Assembly: GCF_020283565.1 (NCBI RefSeq)
Contig: NC_060063.1
Location: 34,744,635-34,808,634, forward strand
DNA length: 64,000 nucleotides
Source: Trifolium pratense
Taxonomy: Eukaryota; Streptophyta; Magnoliopsida; Fabales; Fabaceae
Reading direction: 5' to 3'
Shown here: in pieces, positions 36,038 through 48,608 of the stretch
How the letters are laid out: each line of letters begins with the position of its first letter
How positions within the stretch are numbered: position 1 is the first letter of the stretch
Made by a program: the position numbers and the translations under genes
The notes under the pieces: generated by a model
Database searches by the model: none
What the model was told of the DNA's origin: nothing
The model's input: the letters and a program-made list of their open reading frames with translations, nothing else

Positions 36038-37174
36038 TGATCAGTGCATTTTAATGCACATTCTTCTACTATTGTACTAGTGTATTCCTATGGTTTAATT
36101 TACTATTTTCACTATTTTAATGTGTTTTTATGTTTAAGTTTATTTCTAACTTTATTTTATTTTCGCACTTAATTTATGAATAAATAGCATTTTGACACCC
36201 TTCCAGTCCGCAGGTCATAACTGGAGTTACAAATATCGGATTGAGACGCGGGAAGATGCGTTGGAAAGCTGAGATCAAGAGCTACATCTTTCATGTTGAG
36301 GCCAAAACCCAGTTCGGAGCGCAAGTGTGTCAAATAATTGCATCTATAGTCCAGACGAATTTAATTTCAGCACAACTTTATGTTTTTCGGCCCAATTGTT
36401 TTATGGCCCATTTTGCTTGCTGTATTTAAACGAAAACCTGACCTAGGTCAGGGGTGATTCACTGTTCACGAAAATTACAAAACCCTAGCCGTCACAACTT
36501 CATGGAAAACTAATTTTCATCTTTCAATTCATTGGTAAAGGGACTCGATTCATGATTCTTGAGGTCTGTTTTTAATGTCAGAATTCGTTCATGTTTATGC
36601 TTTTCATTATCAATTTCGTCCTCTTTTCCACTGTATTAATCCTTGTTAGATGATTGCTTAATTGTTACATTCGAATTGATACAGTAGTTTCACTCGTTTT
36701 AATTCATCGCTTGTTATAAATTAAACCGAACAGAAATTGGTATATAATTGCGCTTAGCAATAGGTTGATCGAATAAGTTAGGATATTGGCCGTGGTCTGA
36801 GATGCTTGATCACCTTTCATGGCCGGTTGAACGCATTAGATGCTTAATCAAATGAATTCGTTGTAAAACTGGTTCTCGCTTGCATAATTAGTTTTATAAA
36901 TCAACCAAAGCATAAATAGTTGTGTGAATGATCATGTATTACCTATGATAGAATTAAGGTCGAGTTATCCGAAGCCAATGAATTGATCGCTTTATAACAA
37001 TTGAATTTTTCGCTTTTTACTTCCACTGTTATCGAACAAACCCCCCATATTTTACACTTTTGAATTGTTTCTAACATTGTTAAACCGATTGTGAGTCCTT
37101 GTGAAACGACCAAGGTCAATTGCCTTGTACTACTTATTTTAAATTTATTTTTGATCACGAAACGACGGTGATCA
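36038..37174 (+). repeat. Solo LTR of the element C family
   Basis: Starts TGATCAGTGC and ends ACGGTGATCA, 1137 bp, with a 5-bp duplication acaag (36033-36037 and 37175-37179). It is clearly related to but diverged from the LTRs of C. A lone LTR with target duplication indicates loss of the internal part by recombination between LTRs. Confidence 0.9.
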
Positions 37175-38460
37175 ACAAGCATATCTAAACACAAAAGGAC
37201 AGTTCATTTCTCAGATCTACGCCATAAACATCGAAAAAGTAAAGATTGACACTTTTTTATCAAAACTCTCAAGAACACAAAGTTCTTGAGTTTAATCCAT
37301 TAGAAAGCTCGTTTTAACCATTATTTCCGTTCATTAATCATGTTACAAGCATGTTAAACATATTAAGAACCTTAGGAACGATTTCCATCAAGAAAATCCA
37401 TTCCAATCTAAAACGAAAATGGGGTGGAGGAAGTTCGGGTAAGGAGAAATCGACATTCTCCCCTTCCTCGAGTCACCCACGAATATGAAATCTACTCTCT
37501 TACCTGGATTCGAAGAAAACACGACGAAGCTCTCGAATCCCTATCTCTCCCTTTGCCCTAGCTCCCAAGCTCTCCTCTTCTCCTCTCAAGAACACAAGAA
37601 CCATGAGAAATGAAATGTTTCTCCCTTCCTTCATGGCCATATGGCGCCCCCTCACACACACAAGGCCCATTGGGCCTCAAGCCCAATTGGCTTGGCCCAA
37701 TAACACGTTAACTCTCTCTACTCGCTTAATAACTAAAGTACTCGATAAATAACTCTAGTTATTAACTTAATTAAAATGCCACGTTAAATAAAATATTTTA
37801 ACACATAAAAATAATAATATGAAAATTGGGTCGTTACATAGGGCATGGTATGAAATACTGACAAATTTTCTTCTTAGTCAAGGCTACAGAAAATGAGGTA
37901 ATGACAAAACTTTGTTTGTTAAAGAAAAGGAAGAGAAGCTGATGATTGCCCAAATTTATGTTGATGACATAGTATTTGGAGGAATGTCAGAAAAGATGGT
38001 GCAACAGTTTGTCCAACAAATGCAGTCAGAGTTTGAAATGAGTTTGGTAGGTAAATTAACCTATTTCGTTGGTCTGCAAGTCAAACAGATGGAAGACACC
38101 ATATTTGTTTCTCAAAGCAAGTATGCAAAGAATATGGTCAAGAAGTTTGGAATGGACACTGCAGCACACAAAAGAACTCCAGCTGCTACTCATTTGAAGC
38201 TAACCAAAGATGAGAAAGGCATTGATGTTGATCAAAGCCTATACAGGAGCATGATTGGTAGTCTCTTATATCTCACAGCAAGTAGACCTGACATCACCTT
38301 TGCTGTTGGTGTGTGTGCAAGATATCAGGCCAAACCAAAGATGAGCCACCTTGTACAAGTCAAAAGAATTTTGAAGTATATTAATGGCACCAGTGACTAT
38401 GGGATTCTGTACTCACAGACAAAGAACTCTACCTTAGTAGGGTATTGTGATGCTGATTGG

Positions 38461-40631
38461 TGTAACACCCAAACCCATTATATATATATTTCTACCTTTA
38501 GTAAAATCTTTTTCAAAATACGCAACGGAAAATCACATTTAATTTATTGAATATCGGTTCGAGTATTACACTCCTCTATCAAAATAATACTAATGTAATT
38601 AATTAGTAAAAATAGTGTTTATACAAATCTTTGAATCAGATAATGTATTTATTGATTATACAAAACAACCTAGACAATAGACTTTATATACAATATAAAA
38701 CCCTTTCCCGTGTCACAATCAGAGCAGAGCTTCACCGACGACTCGACATCGAATACCACAAAACCTGTAAATCTGGACCCCCAACGGTCCAGCACATAAC
38801 ACATAAAAGAGAGTTAGATAACATACTCAAAATATACAAGTGTAAGTAAATGGTACTTAAACACTTCTTCATAAAAACATGCATAATCATACATTATACA
38901 TATACATCACCATCATTCATGCATATTCATATATCATGCATATACTTCATTTATCTCCTAATCAATCATCCACAAAATACACCAAACATATAGTTTCACG
39001 TCGTCTCGGACAATACCAAAACATCAACAGATACATTGTTCAGATTATGGTCATGACGGACCCTGCGTTGTTCATTTTATAGTCATGACGGACTCTGCTC
39101 CTCACATACGGATTAACAATCAACATTTACCAAGTATGTGTCAAACATCATTTATTATAAAATGCACACATAATCCCTAATGCAATCTAATGCTTCACAT
39201 TCATGTTATGCCCTCTAGACACTTCAAATGCATGTGGTACCATCGTCTTTATCAGAGTATCTCACCTCTGATATCCTTCTTTATCAAACAAATATAGTTT
39301 GATATCCTTCTTTATTGGACAAGCCAATATCCCTAAATATTCATGATGCATGCACTCAAAACTCATGAATATATCCATCAACAATTTTGGCATATAGCCC
39401 ATCAACAATAACGTGGAACACTATCCAACGCCCGTCTTTATTAAGATAATCAATACCTTAATATCCGTCTTTATCGAATAACATAATTCGATATACTTCT
39501 TTATTAGAATAACATACTCTAATATCCTTCTTTATTAAGTTGATTAACACCTTAATATACTTCTTTGACATTTAAACAAACATCATCAACACAATTATAT
39601 TTCCACACATATAATCAACAACTATCATCACAATACAATTAATCATGGTTATAAACACCTAATTGCATGTTAGGATACCTTAAATCCATGTTACAAGTGC
39701 CTAATTGCACTTAATACAATTATCAAAAAGTTGCTGTCACAGTACTGTTCGCTAAGCGAAGGCTTAGCGAAGGCTTAGCGAAGCTCACCAGAGGATCACC
39801 TGCTCATGGCGAGCATGCAGCGAGCTGTTCGCCACACGTTCGCTAAGCGAAGGCCTAGCGAGCGCCTCCTGTCAGGACAGTTCAAAACCTGCGTTTTCCA
39901 CACCAAATCACCCAAAAATCCCATTTTTCATGTTATAAACCCCAAATAAGTTTATATTCAAGCATAACAAACATATCTAAACACAAAAGGACGGTTCATT
40001 TCACCGATCTACCATTTTTACTACGAAAAAGTAGAGATTCAACACTTTTACTCAAAACTCTCAAGAACACAAAGTTCTTGAGTTTAATCCTTTATAAATA
40101 TCGTTTTTAACCATTAGATTCGTTCATACATCATGATAAAAGCATGTTAAACATGTTATGAACCTTAGAATCGATTTCCATTAAGAAAATCCATCCAAAC
40201 TAAAACGAAAATGGGGTGGAGGAAGTTCGGGTGAGGAGAAATCGACATTCTCCCCTTCCTCGAGTCACCCACGAATATGAAATCTACTCTCTTACCTGGA
40301 TTCGAAGAAAACACGACGAAGATCTCGAATCTCTAGCTTTCCCCTTGCCCTAGCTCCTCAAGCTCACACTCTTCCTTTCTCTCAAGAACACAAAAACATG
40401 AGAAATGAATTCTCTCTTCCCTCACTATGCCCTTATGGGCGCTCCACACACACACAAGGCCCATTGGGCCTCAAGCCCAATTGGCTTGGCCCAATAACGC
40501 GTTAACTCACTTTACTCGCTTAATAACTAAAGTACTCGATAAATAACTAAAGTTATTAACTTATTTAAAATGCCACGTCAATAAAACATTTTAACACATA
40601 AAAACGAATAAATGAAAATTGGGTCGTTACA
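38461..40631 (-). repeat. Solo LTR D' (gypsy, D family)
   Basis: TGTAACACCC to GGGTCGTTACA, 2171 bp, flanked by attgg (38456-38460) and actgg (40632-40636), a 5-bp duplication with one change. No body or primer-binding site adjoins it, so it is a solo LTR. It is very like LTR D in both outer thirds but has a TTCGCTAAGCGAA cassette (39746-39862) in place of D's CGCCTGGGGCGG cassette. Confidence 0.92.
39746..39862. repeat. Palindromic TTCGCTAAGCGAA cassette in LTR D'
   Basis: Repeats of TTCGCTAAGCGAAGGCTTAG type, same motif as in LTR A, just upstream of the conserved CATGTTATAAA block. Confidence 0.75.
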
Positions 40632-41077
40632 ACTGGGCTGGAAGTGCTGATGATAGAAAGAGCACCTCAGGAGGTTGCTTCTTTTTGGGTGACAATCTAA
40701 TCTCATGGTTCAGCAAGAAGCAAAATTGTGTGTCTCTTTCTACTGCAGAGGCTGAATACATAGCTGCAGGTAGCAGTTGTTCCCAACTGATGTGGATGAA
40801 ACAAATGCTGAAGGAATATAATGTCGACCAAGATGTCATGACATTATATTGTGACAACTTGAGTGCAATCAACATATCAAAAAATTCAGTTCAACACTCA
40901 AGGACTAAACACATAGACAGGCATCATTTCATCAGAGACCTTGTAGAAGAAAATTGTGCGGAGCTTAAGCATGTTGGTACAAATGAGCAGTTAGCAGATA
41001 TATTTACAAAGGCGCTTGATGCAAATCAATTTGAATTTTTAAGGGGCAAATTAGGAATTTGCCTGCATGAAGAAGCA

Positions 41078-41086
41078 TAGCAGTTA
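41078..41086 (+). promoter_or_regulatory. Leaky stop context UAG CAG UUA in element E
   Basis: TAG CAG TTA, identical to the S1 context, with the env-like frame continuing in phase until a TAA at 41792-41794. Conservation in a decaying copy shows it is a family trait. Confidence 0.85.
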
Positions 41087-44000
41087 CTGCAGTTATGGCG
41101 TGCAAAAGGAAACCGCTCTCTCTCTCATCCATTAATGCACGCTAATTTAGGGAAATCATTACAAACTTCCCTTAAATATGTCATCACACGCAATCAATGC
41201 TTTTTCTCCCAAATTCTAGCTTTTGTCTGTGAACCCTATTCTCCAACTTCACACTACAACTCTCATGTATTCATCTTCTCAAACTTCAAAAATCATCATC
41301 TAAACATGTCTGAATCATCTCAAACCACAAAGTCCGCTCGTTCCACACGATCAAAGGCAAAGATCAAATCCTCCCTAGTCATCAAAGACGTCGTTCCTGT
41401 TACTACCGTTCATCCCAGCAACACCAAGTATGAAACTGCTGCTGAGAAGAAAGGAAAGATGAAAACTGCTGAGAAAAAGAAGAAAACTACCAAAGTAAGT
41501 GACGATATCTCTCCCTCTGTTAATAAATCTGGTAAAGGAACCTCTAAGAAGAAAATAAGGGATTATAAGTCTAGAATTCCCCTTTCTATGTCTGATATGG
41601 TGTTTGAATCCAATGTCAACACATCTGAGAGAACATCTGAAACTATCGAAGGAGAACCTCAGAACCCTAAACCTATGTCTGAAGTGGTAGAAACAAAAAT
41701 CCCAACTTCCAATAACCCTGATTCAACTGAGAATTTGGGATCTGCTGCTGAGAAGAAGAATCTAGCCTCTGAACCTGTTGAAACTGAAATGTAAACAGAT
41801 GACAACCCTATAGAGATTGAAACTGAAGATGCTGGTAGATCACCAACAATTGCTGAGTTGGTGACTGAGAAATCAACTCATGGTATTACTGAAGAAGATG
41901 TCATGCCAGATGTTGAGCTTCCTTGAATGAACCTGAAGAGGCTGAGACTGCTGACAAGGAAACCATGAAGGAAGCTGCTGTTGAAAAAGATGTTGAGACA
42001 ATTGTCACAACATCTGAGTCTTCTGATGAAGAAACAAGAACTGCTCAAGAGGGTACTTCTGCTGATGAAGAGGATACTCAGTCTGAAGAGAGTAACCAGT
42101 CTATACCCACAAATGAAACACTACAACAAATTAAGGCCTTTAATAGCGCTTTACTTAGCTTTTAATAGCACTTTAAAGCGCTATTACTGATACCGCTATT
42201 ATAAGTTCTGTGCCTACAATAGCATTTTATAAGCGCTATCAAATGTCCACTTTTAATAGCGCTTCTTGCAAAAACCGCTATCGTATGTAAGTTGGCGCCA
42301 TCTGCTAGGACTTTGGAAGCGAGTTTTAATAGCGTTTTATTCTAAAAGCGATATTATATGTCAGTTATTTAATAGCGCCCGTGTGTAAAGCGCTATTATA
42401 GTCCTTCCAGCAAACAACTTTTAATAGCGCCCGTGCCCAGAAGCGCTATTATAAGTCCTTTTTCAAATTAAAAAAAAAATCATTTTTTGTCTAAATTTTG
42501 TAATATACTGTACTTTGATAACCAAAAAAAAAAAAAACTAAACAAATTTTATTAATCAACAACACATAAAAAATAAGTGACGTGCACTACAACATAACCA
42601 AGTATGGGATATAAAATAATCCAACAACAAAATACAACTCAAAATTTCAAACTTAATCAATCCTTTGCTTATAGCATGTATGAATGACACCACTCAGCTT
42701 CTAAATCGTTGATCTTTAGTACAAGAGAAAAGTCTTAGTTTAGCTCATGTGATGCCTGAGTACTAATGCTTAGAGGCATATGCAATTACACATAATCAAC
42801 AGAGTCACCTAAAATGTCTACAGATGAGTGCAACGTGGACCATTTCTTCCCATTTAACAAAGTCACTTTGTCATTAGATCTTTTTCGACTATTTGATTTA
42901 ATCTTTCCTCTGGATGTAGAGCTTCTTAACCTGAAAGTTATTCATAGTATATAAGATACAAGAACGAATTTAAATTCAATGACTCCCTAGGGGTTACAAT
43001 TGAAGAAAAATCATTGGCTCATAATGTGCTAAAGCACGAAATGTAAACAAATTTCACATACCTCTAGAAAATTGTCATTGAACTACCCATACAGAATTAC
43101 GTCAAATGTCATTTGACCTTCACCACATCAAGCTAATTCTTTGAAAGCTATAAGACAAGCTTGTAACTCTTTAAAAAATTTACTGCCAAAGAACCAGAAA
43201 ATCCAACACTTAGTGTTCAAACTTGAATGAAACATAACAAATAACACTAACAAGAAAATAAGCTACTCACAAGTCATGTCTTTGGGAGTAATATTGAGAA
43301 GTTTCACAATTAAAAAGAAGCATGATAAACTTTAATACCGGGAGACACCAACCAAAAATATAAGTTCTCAGTGACCTTGCCAAGTGAATGCTCTAATAGG
43401 CTGACAAGAAAATCAAGAAGCCAGCTCAAAACCAAAAATATAGGAGAAATTGTCAAACTAGATAAACTACAAGCTTTATTATGATATCATTGCAATGACT
43501 TATTGGTTCGAATGAAGCACCTTCGACGGTGGCTGGGCATATCAGAACTGTTGCTGAGTAGATATTGATGTCATTTTGAATCCACAACCCTCAAATGCAG
43601 GGCTTAATCATAACAAGACTTTCAAATGTCTTGAAACAAAGACTACAATGAACATGAATGAGAACATGAAGTTATTACTATTATCATGAAATTACTCATG
43701 TGATATGAATATAACAGGTCCTATCGAAGCATTTGACAATTAAAGAAAAACTTGTGAGCGTTTAGGATGTGCCAAATATATTCAAGACATAAGATACAGC
43801 CCTCGGTCTCTGCTATAAGACAATACGTGAAAACTTTGATTGCTTTTGTATCTCTTGTTTATTGTTTTTCTCACAATGAACATGGTTATGTTCGGAGACT
43901 TATCTTAATTTACTAAAAACAAAACATCCAGAATAAGTGAGTGATACTTTGTTTCCATGACTAAAGAAGTCCAACATTAGAGAGCATACCTTGACTAAAG

Positions 44001-47000
44001 AGTTCTTTGAATATAATAATAACCCTGAAGTAAAAGACTAGCTATGTGGATATTAAAAGAGAAATCATCATTTCTAACACAAATTGAATCACTGATGTAC
44101 AATAAAAAAAGGCTCAAAATACACAGGGTTATCTAAAGCCCCTGCATACATTTGGTCGTAAAGAAAACTTGAAATATAGGTAACATTCAGTATATAGTAA
44201 CTTAAATAGATGAGTGGAGTAAAGAAAACTTGAAAGAGCAGGCATTCCAAAAACAAATCAGCAGATACTCACAATAGGATGGGCAAGTAGCTCTCTAAAA
44301 TTGTAGTTGTAGATGTTTTCTCCCAGCAGGGCAGAAAGAGACAAGTGATGAAATGCCAAATCCTAACAGTTCGCAAAAAAAGGTGCATTCAATAATATCA
44401 TATATGCAGATATATAGAAAATATATCATAGACTACTATGAACTATCCTGTAACCTCTAAAGCGTAAGACCATTTGTTGCCCTAATTGAGAAAGGAATTG
44501 CCTTAGCTACAATATTTTCCTTAATTATGGGGAGTAATTAGTAAAGACAAAATGATTGTAGGATCTACAACTAATTGCAAATATAACAAAAAGGCTATAT
44601 GAATATATATCATGTCATGCAAATCTACTATATCCATTGTTACCTTGTTTAATACAAGATTGAGGCAGTTCTTTGCTGCATCAACACTTATATTATTTGA
44701 CAGAGATGTTCAAAATACACTCAACACAAAAGCAACTAATTAAATTGTTGGAAAATCACTCTATCAATGAATTACCTTCAATTCTACAAAGAGCAAAAAA
44801 AAGATGGTGAATTAGAGCAAAAGGAGGAAGAAGAATAATATCCAATTTCAAGGAACAAAAAAAATACAGCTAGCTAGCTGTATTTTTCATTTCTTTACTA
44901 CAATTATATAACCAACACACTTATTTTCAGATTATTCTTTATTAATAAACCAAATATTAAGATTAGTTACACAACATACCTTTGGCAAAATGAGTTGCAA
45001 CCCTTCTATCTTGTTGATTTGCTTTCACAAGAGACACATGCACCACACAAATCTACAAAACATTGTTAAAGCAAATGAACTTAAAATTAGAAAAAATATA
45101 AACATTGCGAGCGAGACTGTGAGGAGAGCTAAATAGAGATGAGAGTGATATTGTGTGAGACTATGAATGAATGAAAATGTGAGCATAATGGTGACGCAAT
45201 TGCGGGTAGACGCGAGGCAGGAGATGTCATAAACTAAATAAATACTCTAGAAATAAATTAAGTGGTCATTCCATGGCATATAAGTTTTCCTTTTCAGCCG
45301 TTGATAAGTTGTAAGTAACCATTTCTAACATAACTAGGCACAAGAAAACAGTATCATACTTTCATAACATTTATAATAATAAAATCTAAAAGATACATGT
45401 TAACTAATCAGGGAAGTAGAAACAGCAGAATATCGTAAGCTATATTGCTCATAATTGAAACAAAAACACTTGATTATCATTCACATGTTAACTTGAGCAT
45501 TGGTTTTAAGAGTGAGATTATCATTCACGTCACACTTGATTCTTGCAGTTACCCTTCCATATCAATCAATGTTCTCCAAATTAACACCAAATGCAAAAAA
45601 AAACATCACCATAGTTATGAATTCAATGTAATATTATACAGTATAATAAAAAAAAAACTTACTAAAGACGGAATGTCAAATTATGTTACACAGATACCTA
45701 GAGACGGGTTCTAACGAGACGTGATTCAATTGCGGTGAATGATGGAAAACGATGAAGAGTTTCTGGGTTCAATGACCTCTGGAACGATGGACGGTGGTGA
45801 TTCTGTGTTCAACGACCTCTGGAACCATGGACGGTGGTTAATGATGGGGAAGATGTTTTAGGGTTTCAACGAGTTCTGGTTTCAACAAGTCTTAAGATTA
45901 TGGGGTTTAGGATTTCAACGAGTTCGTGAGTATGGTTGAGTGACGAGGAAAGAGAAGAGTGAGGTTTTTTGGGTTCAATCGATTCAGGAGAGCGATGGAG
46001 AATGAGTGAAAAACGATGGAGGATTTCTAGTTTCAATTGATTGAGTAGTGAGAAATTCTGGATTCAATCGGCTAGATGAGAAGAAGAGGGTTCCTGGTTG
46101 TGGAAGAAATTTTGATTGAGTGATGAAAAGGGTTCTGGGTGAGGTTGAAGAAACTGAGTGAAGAAGGAGAAAAAGGTTCGCGAAAAATAAAAGAAGGTTC
46201 TGGTTTGCCTAATTATTTTATTTAAACTAGAAAGACGTATAATAGCGTTTTCAAACAAAGCGCTAACATAGGGGTACAATTATAATAGCGATTTAAAAGA
46301 AAGTGCTATTATAGACTCCGAATATTTTGGTTGATAACATATAACAACGCTTTTATGGAAAGCGCTTTCGTAAGAGTCACCTATAATAGCGCCCGACGAG
46401 AAACCGCTATTGTATGTATCCCTGTGCAATTTTTAATACCGTTTTTTCAAAAAGCGCTATTAAATAGGCGCTATTATAAAGCAAAATTGTAGTAGTGAAA
46501 AGGAGAAGGAAGTTGAGAAGTCTGTAGATTCTGAGAAAGAGAAAGGAGAAGATGTTGTTGATGTTGAAACTTATGAGACCACCAAACCTGCTGAAAGATC
46601 AACTGGTGGTATAACAAAAAGGCTGAGGAGTTGTTCAGGCAAGGCTGTGCCCACTGCAAGCAAGAATCCTGCACCAAGAGTGAAAACAAAAGGTGTTGGA
46701 CCAGTGAAAGGATGGAGCAAAGTCTTTTCTCCCACCAGCAAGAAGAAGGAGACCCTGAAAAGGAAGAAAGAGTCATCAAGTGACTCAGATTATGATGTTG
46801 CAAAAATCTCATCTCCCACTCCTAAGACAAAAACTACTGCAAAGAAAGCATCCCAAACTGTTGAAGAAGCCCCCAGTGACAACATTTCTTTCCATCGTGC
46901 TGCTTTTGCACTGAGATGGGATTACATTTACCAGAGAAGACTAGCTGTAGAGAGGGAATTGACCAAAGATGCCCTGAAATGTCAAGACATCTTGGACTAT

Positions 47001-47915
47001 ATCAAGGAAGCTGGTCTGCTGAAGACTGTTTGTGATTCCAGTCCCTGTTATGAGCTCCTGGTCAAAGAGTTTCTTGTCAACATTCCTGAGGAGTGTGACA
47101 ATCCACTGAGCAAGGACTACCCCAAAGTTTATGTCAGAGGTAAATGTATCAATTTTTCTCCTGTTGTGATCAATAATTACCTAGGAAGTTCTGTAGAGCC
47201 TAAGGCTGAATTAGAGGTTGCAAATGATATTGTGAGTTCTGAAATAACTGTTGGTAAAGTCAAAGTGTGGCCCAAGAAAAAGCTGATACCCACTAGTAAG
47301 CTGAATGTAAAGTATGCCATCCTAAATATGATAGGATCAACTAACTAGGTACCAACTAAGCATGCAACAAATGTTGCAACCAATCTGGGTAGGTTTATTT
47401 ATGCTGTAGGAACCAAGGTTGACTATGATTATGGTTCCGTTATTTTTGATCAAACCATTAAGCATATCAGATCCACTGCTGTGAAGATGCCTATAGCATT
47501 TCCATCTCTGTTATGTGGAATCATCTTGGATCAATATCCAGACATCAAGGTTGTGACTGATACTCCTAAGAAAAGGGAATCTGCTTTCACTTTTCATCAC
47601 AAGCTATTTGGAGATCATAATGTTGCAGATCATGTTGGGACATCTGCTGATGGAGCTGGTACCATGACCAAAAAGGAGATCATTGCTGCTTTAAAGGTTC
47701 AATGTCAGGAGATTGATAAACAGAAGGCTGAGCTTGAGGAAAAGAAGAAAATGTTTCTGAAGATGATTGAAGGACTGGAAGCTGATGATGCACCTGTCAA
47801 AGCTAGTGCAAATGTTGCTGCTGCAGGTGAACAACATAATGCTGATGAGGATGAAGCTTATGACACTACTACAGATGCAGAGGATGATGACTCTGAAAGC
47901 AGTGATGATGAATGA
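41081..47915 (+). pseudogene. Element E env-like ORF remnant, split by CACTA element
   Basis: Piece one (41081-42118): in phase with pol, Lys/Ser/Glu-rich, with TAA at 41792-41794 and a frameshift before the frame at 41923. Piece two (46498-47915): basic KRKK stretches, then the domain seen in S1 (VERELTKD, LVKEFLVN, RGKCINFSP), a TAG at 47346-47348, then about 180 further residues with a coiled-coil-like segment (about 47665-47770) and a strongly acidic tail. It shows the C-terminal half that S1 lacks. Two premature stops, a frameshift and the insertion make it inactive. Confidence 0.85.
42119..46497. mobile_element. Non-autonomous CACTA (En/Spm) transposon
   Basis: Left end CACTACAACAAATT; right end on the minus strand CACTACTACAATTTT; 3-bp duplication aaa (42116-42118 and 46498-46500); 4379 bp. 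Both ends carry many AATAGCGCTTTTAAAGCGCTATT-like subterminal repeats in both orientations (about 42140-42450 and 46235-46480), the usual transposase-binding design. No transposase-length ORF is seen. A minus-strand piece at 42786-42930 reads like a last exon: acceptor TAACTTTCAG, 48 open codons, then TAA. Near 45740-45850 a TTCAACGACCTCTGGAAC-type sequence is duplicated. It depends on an autonomous relative. Confidence 0.92.
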
Positions 47916-48608
47916 TTATGTAATCTTTTTGTTATTTGTTTTTACTGTACTTTGTTATTTGGTTTGTGGGTTCTGTGCCCTGGATTTTAGCACCTTCTGA
48001 GTGCATGGTTTGTAACTTTGTTTAATTCTGAACTTTGGATACTATACTTTCCTATTTTGGCACATTTTGTGGCTAAAAAGGGGGAGTAGTACTTTGGTTT
48101 GGTTTGTTTGTTTATGCTACAATGCTGTTGTGTCTTTTGTTATGACATGTTTTAAGTAGCAGTAAGCAAGTATTCAGGAGGAGTAAATTCTTTTACCCTG
48201 AGGTGATGCACGAGCTGATAAATTCAGGGGGAGTATGTTGCTGAATGGATGCTGCCCTGATTGGACGAACCTGTGCTAGAAGTTGTGCTCCCATATGTTG
48301 AAACATCTTTGATAACATAGGATGTGTTGTATGATTAATCATACTTGCTCTGATACCACGCTAGATAAACATGTTAAAACATCTTTGCTAACACATGTTT
48401 TATTTTGCTCGAGGCTATTTGATGATGACTCCGCTGCTGCCGCCTCTGATACTTATTTTTTCACATATGCGAAATTTTGTTTAAGATGCTCTAACATCCT
48501 TCATTTTGTGTGATCATGGTGACTTGAAGGATTGCGCTTTTTATATCTCTCAAAGGTGATTAAATGGCCTGAAATTGTTTTAGCCAAAAATTGCCAAAGG
48601 GGGAGATT
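47916..48608 (+). other. Element E 3' untranslated region
   Basis: No gene. Contains several GGGGGAG-type tracts (about 48080, 48228 and the last, CCAAAGGGGGAGAT, just before the LTR), as in S1. Confidence 0.7.

Larger units (their letters stand above)
14207..37838 (-). mobile_element. 5' LTR of gypsy element D, split into three pieces by later insertions
   Basis: LTR pieces are 14207-15056, 35226-36037 and 37180-37838 (about 2.3 kb in sum). The ends are TGTAACACCC on the left and GGGTCGTTACA on the right. The left end touches a primer-binding site, so on the minus strand this is the 5' LTR. It is interrupted by element C and by a C-family solo LTR. The closely related LTR D' (38461-40631) shows the uninterrupted order. 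D sits in the reverse transcriptase of copy E; sequence resumes at 37839 (taggg). Confidence 0.88.
37839..41080 (+). pseudogene. Element E pol remnant (RT and RNase H), split by LTR D'
   Basis: From 37839 it reads into the RT thumb-side region (AWYE), with a TGA stop at 37894-37896 where S1 has Gly, then [16 protein letters not shown] and CDADW. Solo LTR D' interrupts it exactly after CDADW; it resumes at 40637 as [12 protein letters not shown] and continues through the RNase H and [10 protein letters not shown] region to UAG at 41078-41080. The RT 5' part and everything before it lie left of the window beyond D. It matches S1 closely. Not functional, given the stop and insertions. Confidence 0.92.

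Noticed and set aside
45445..45714. 89-codon ORF in the CACTA interior
   Set aside because: No domain, AT-rich, no splice or promoter context.
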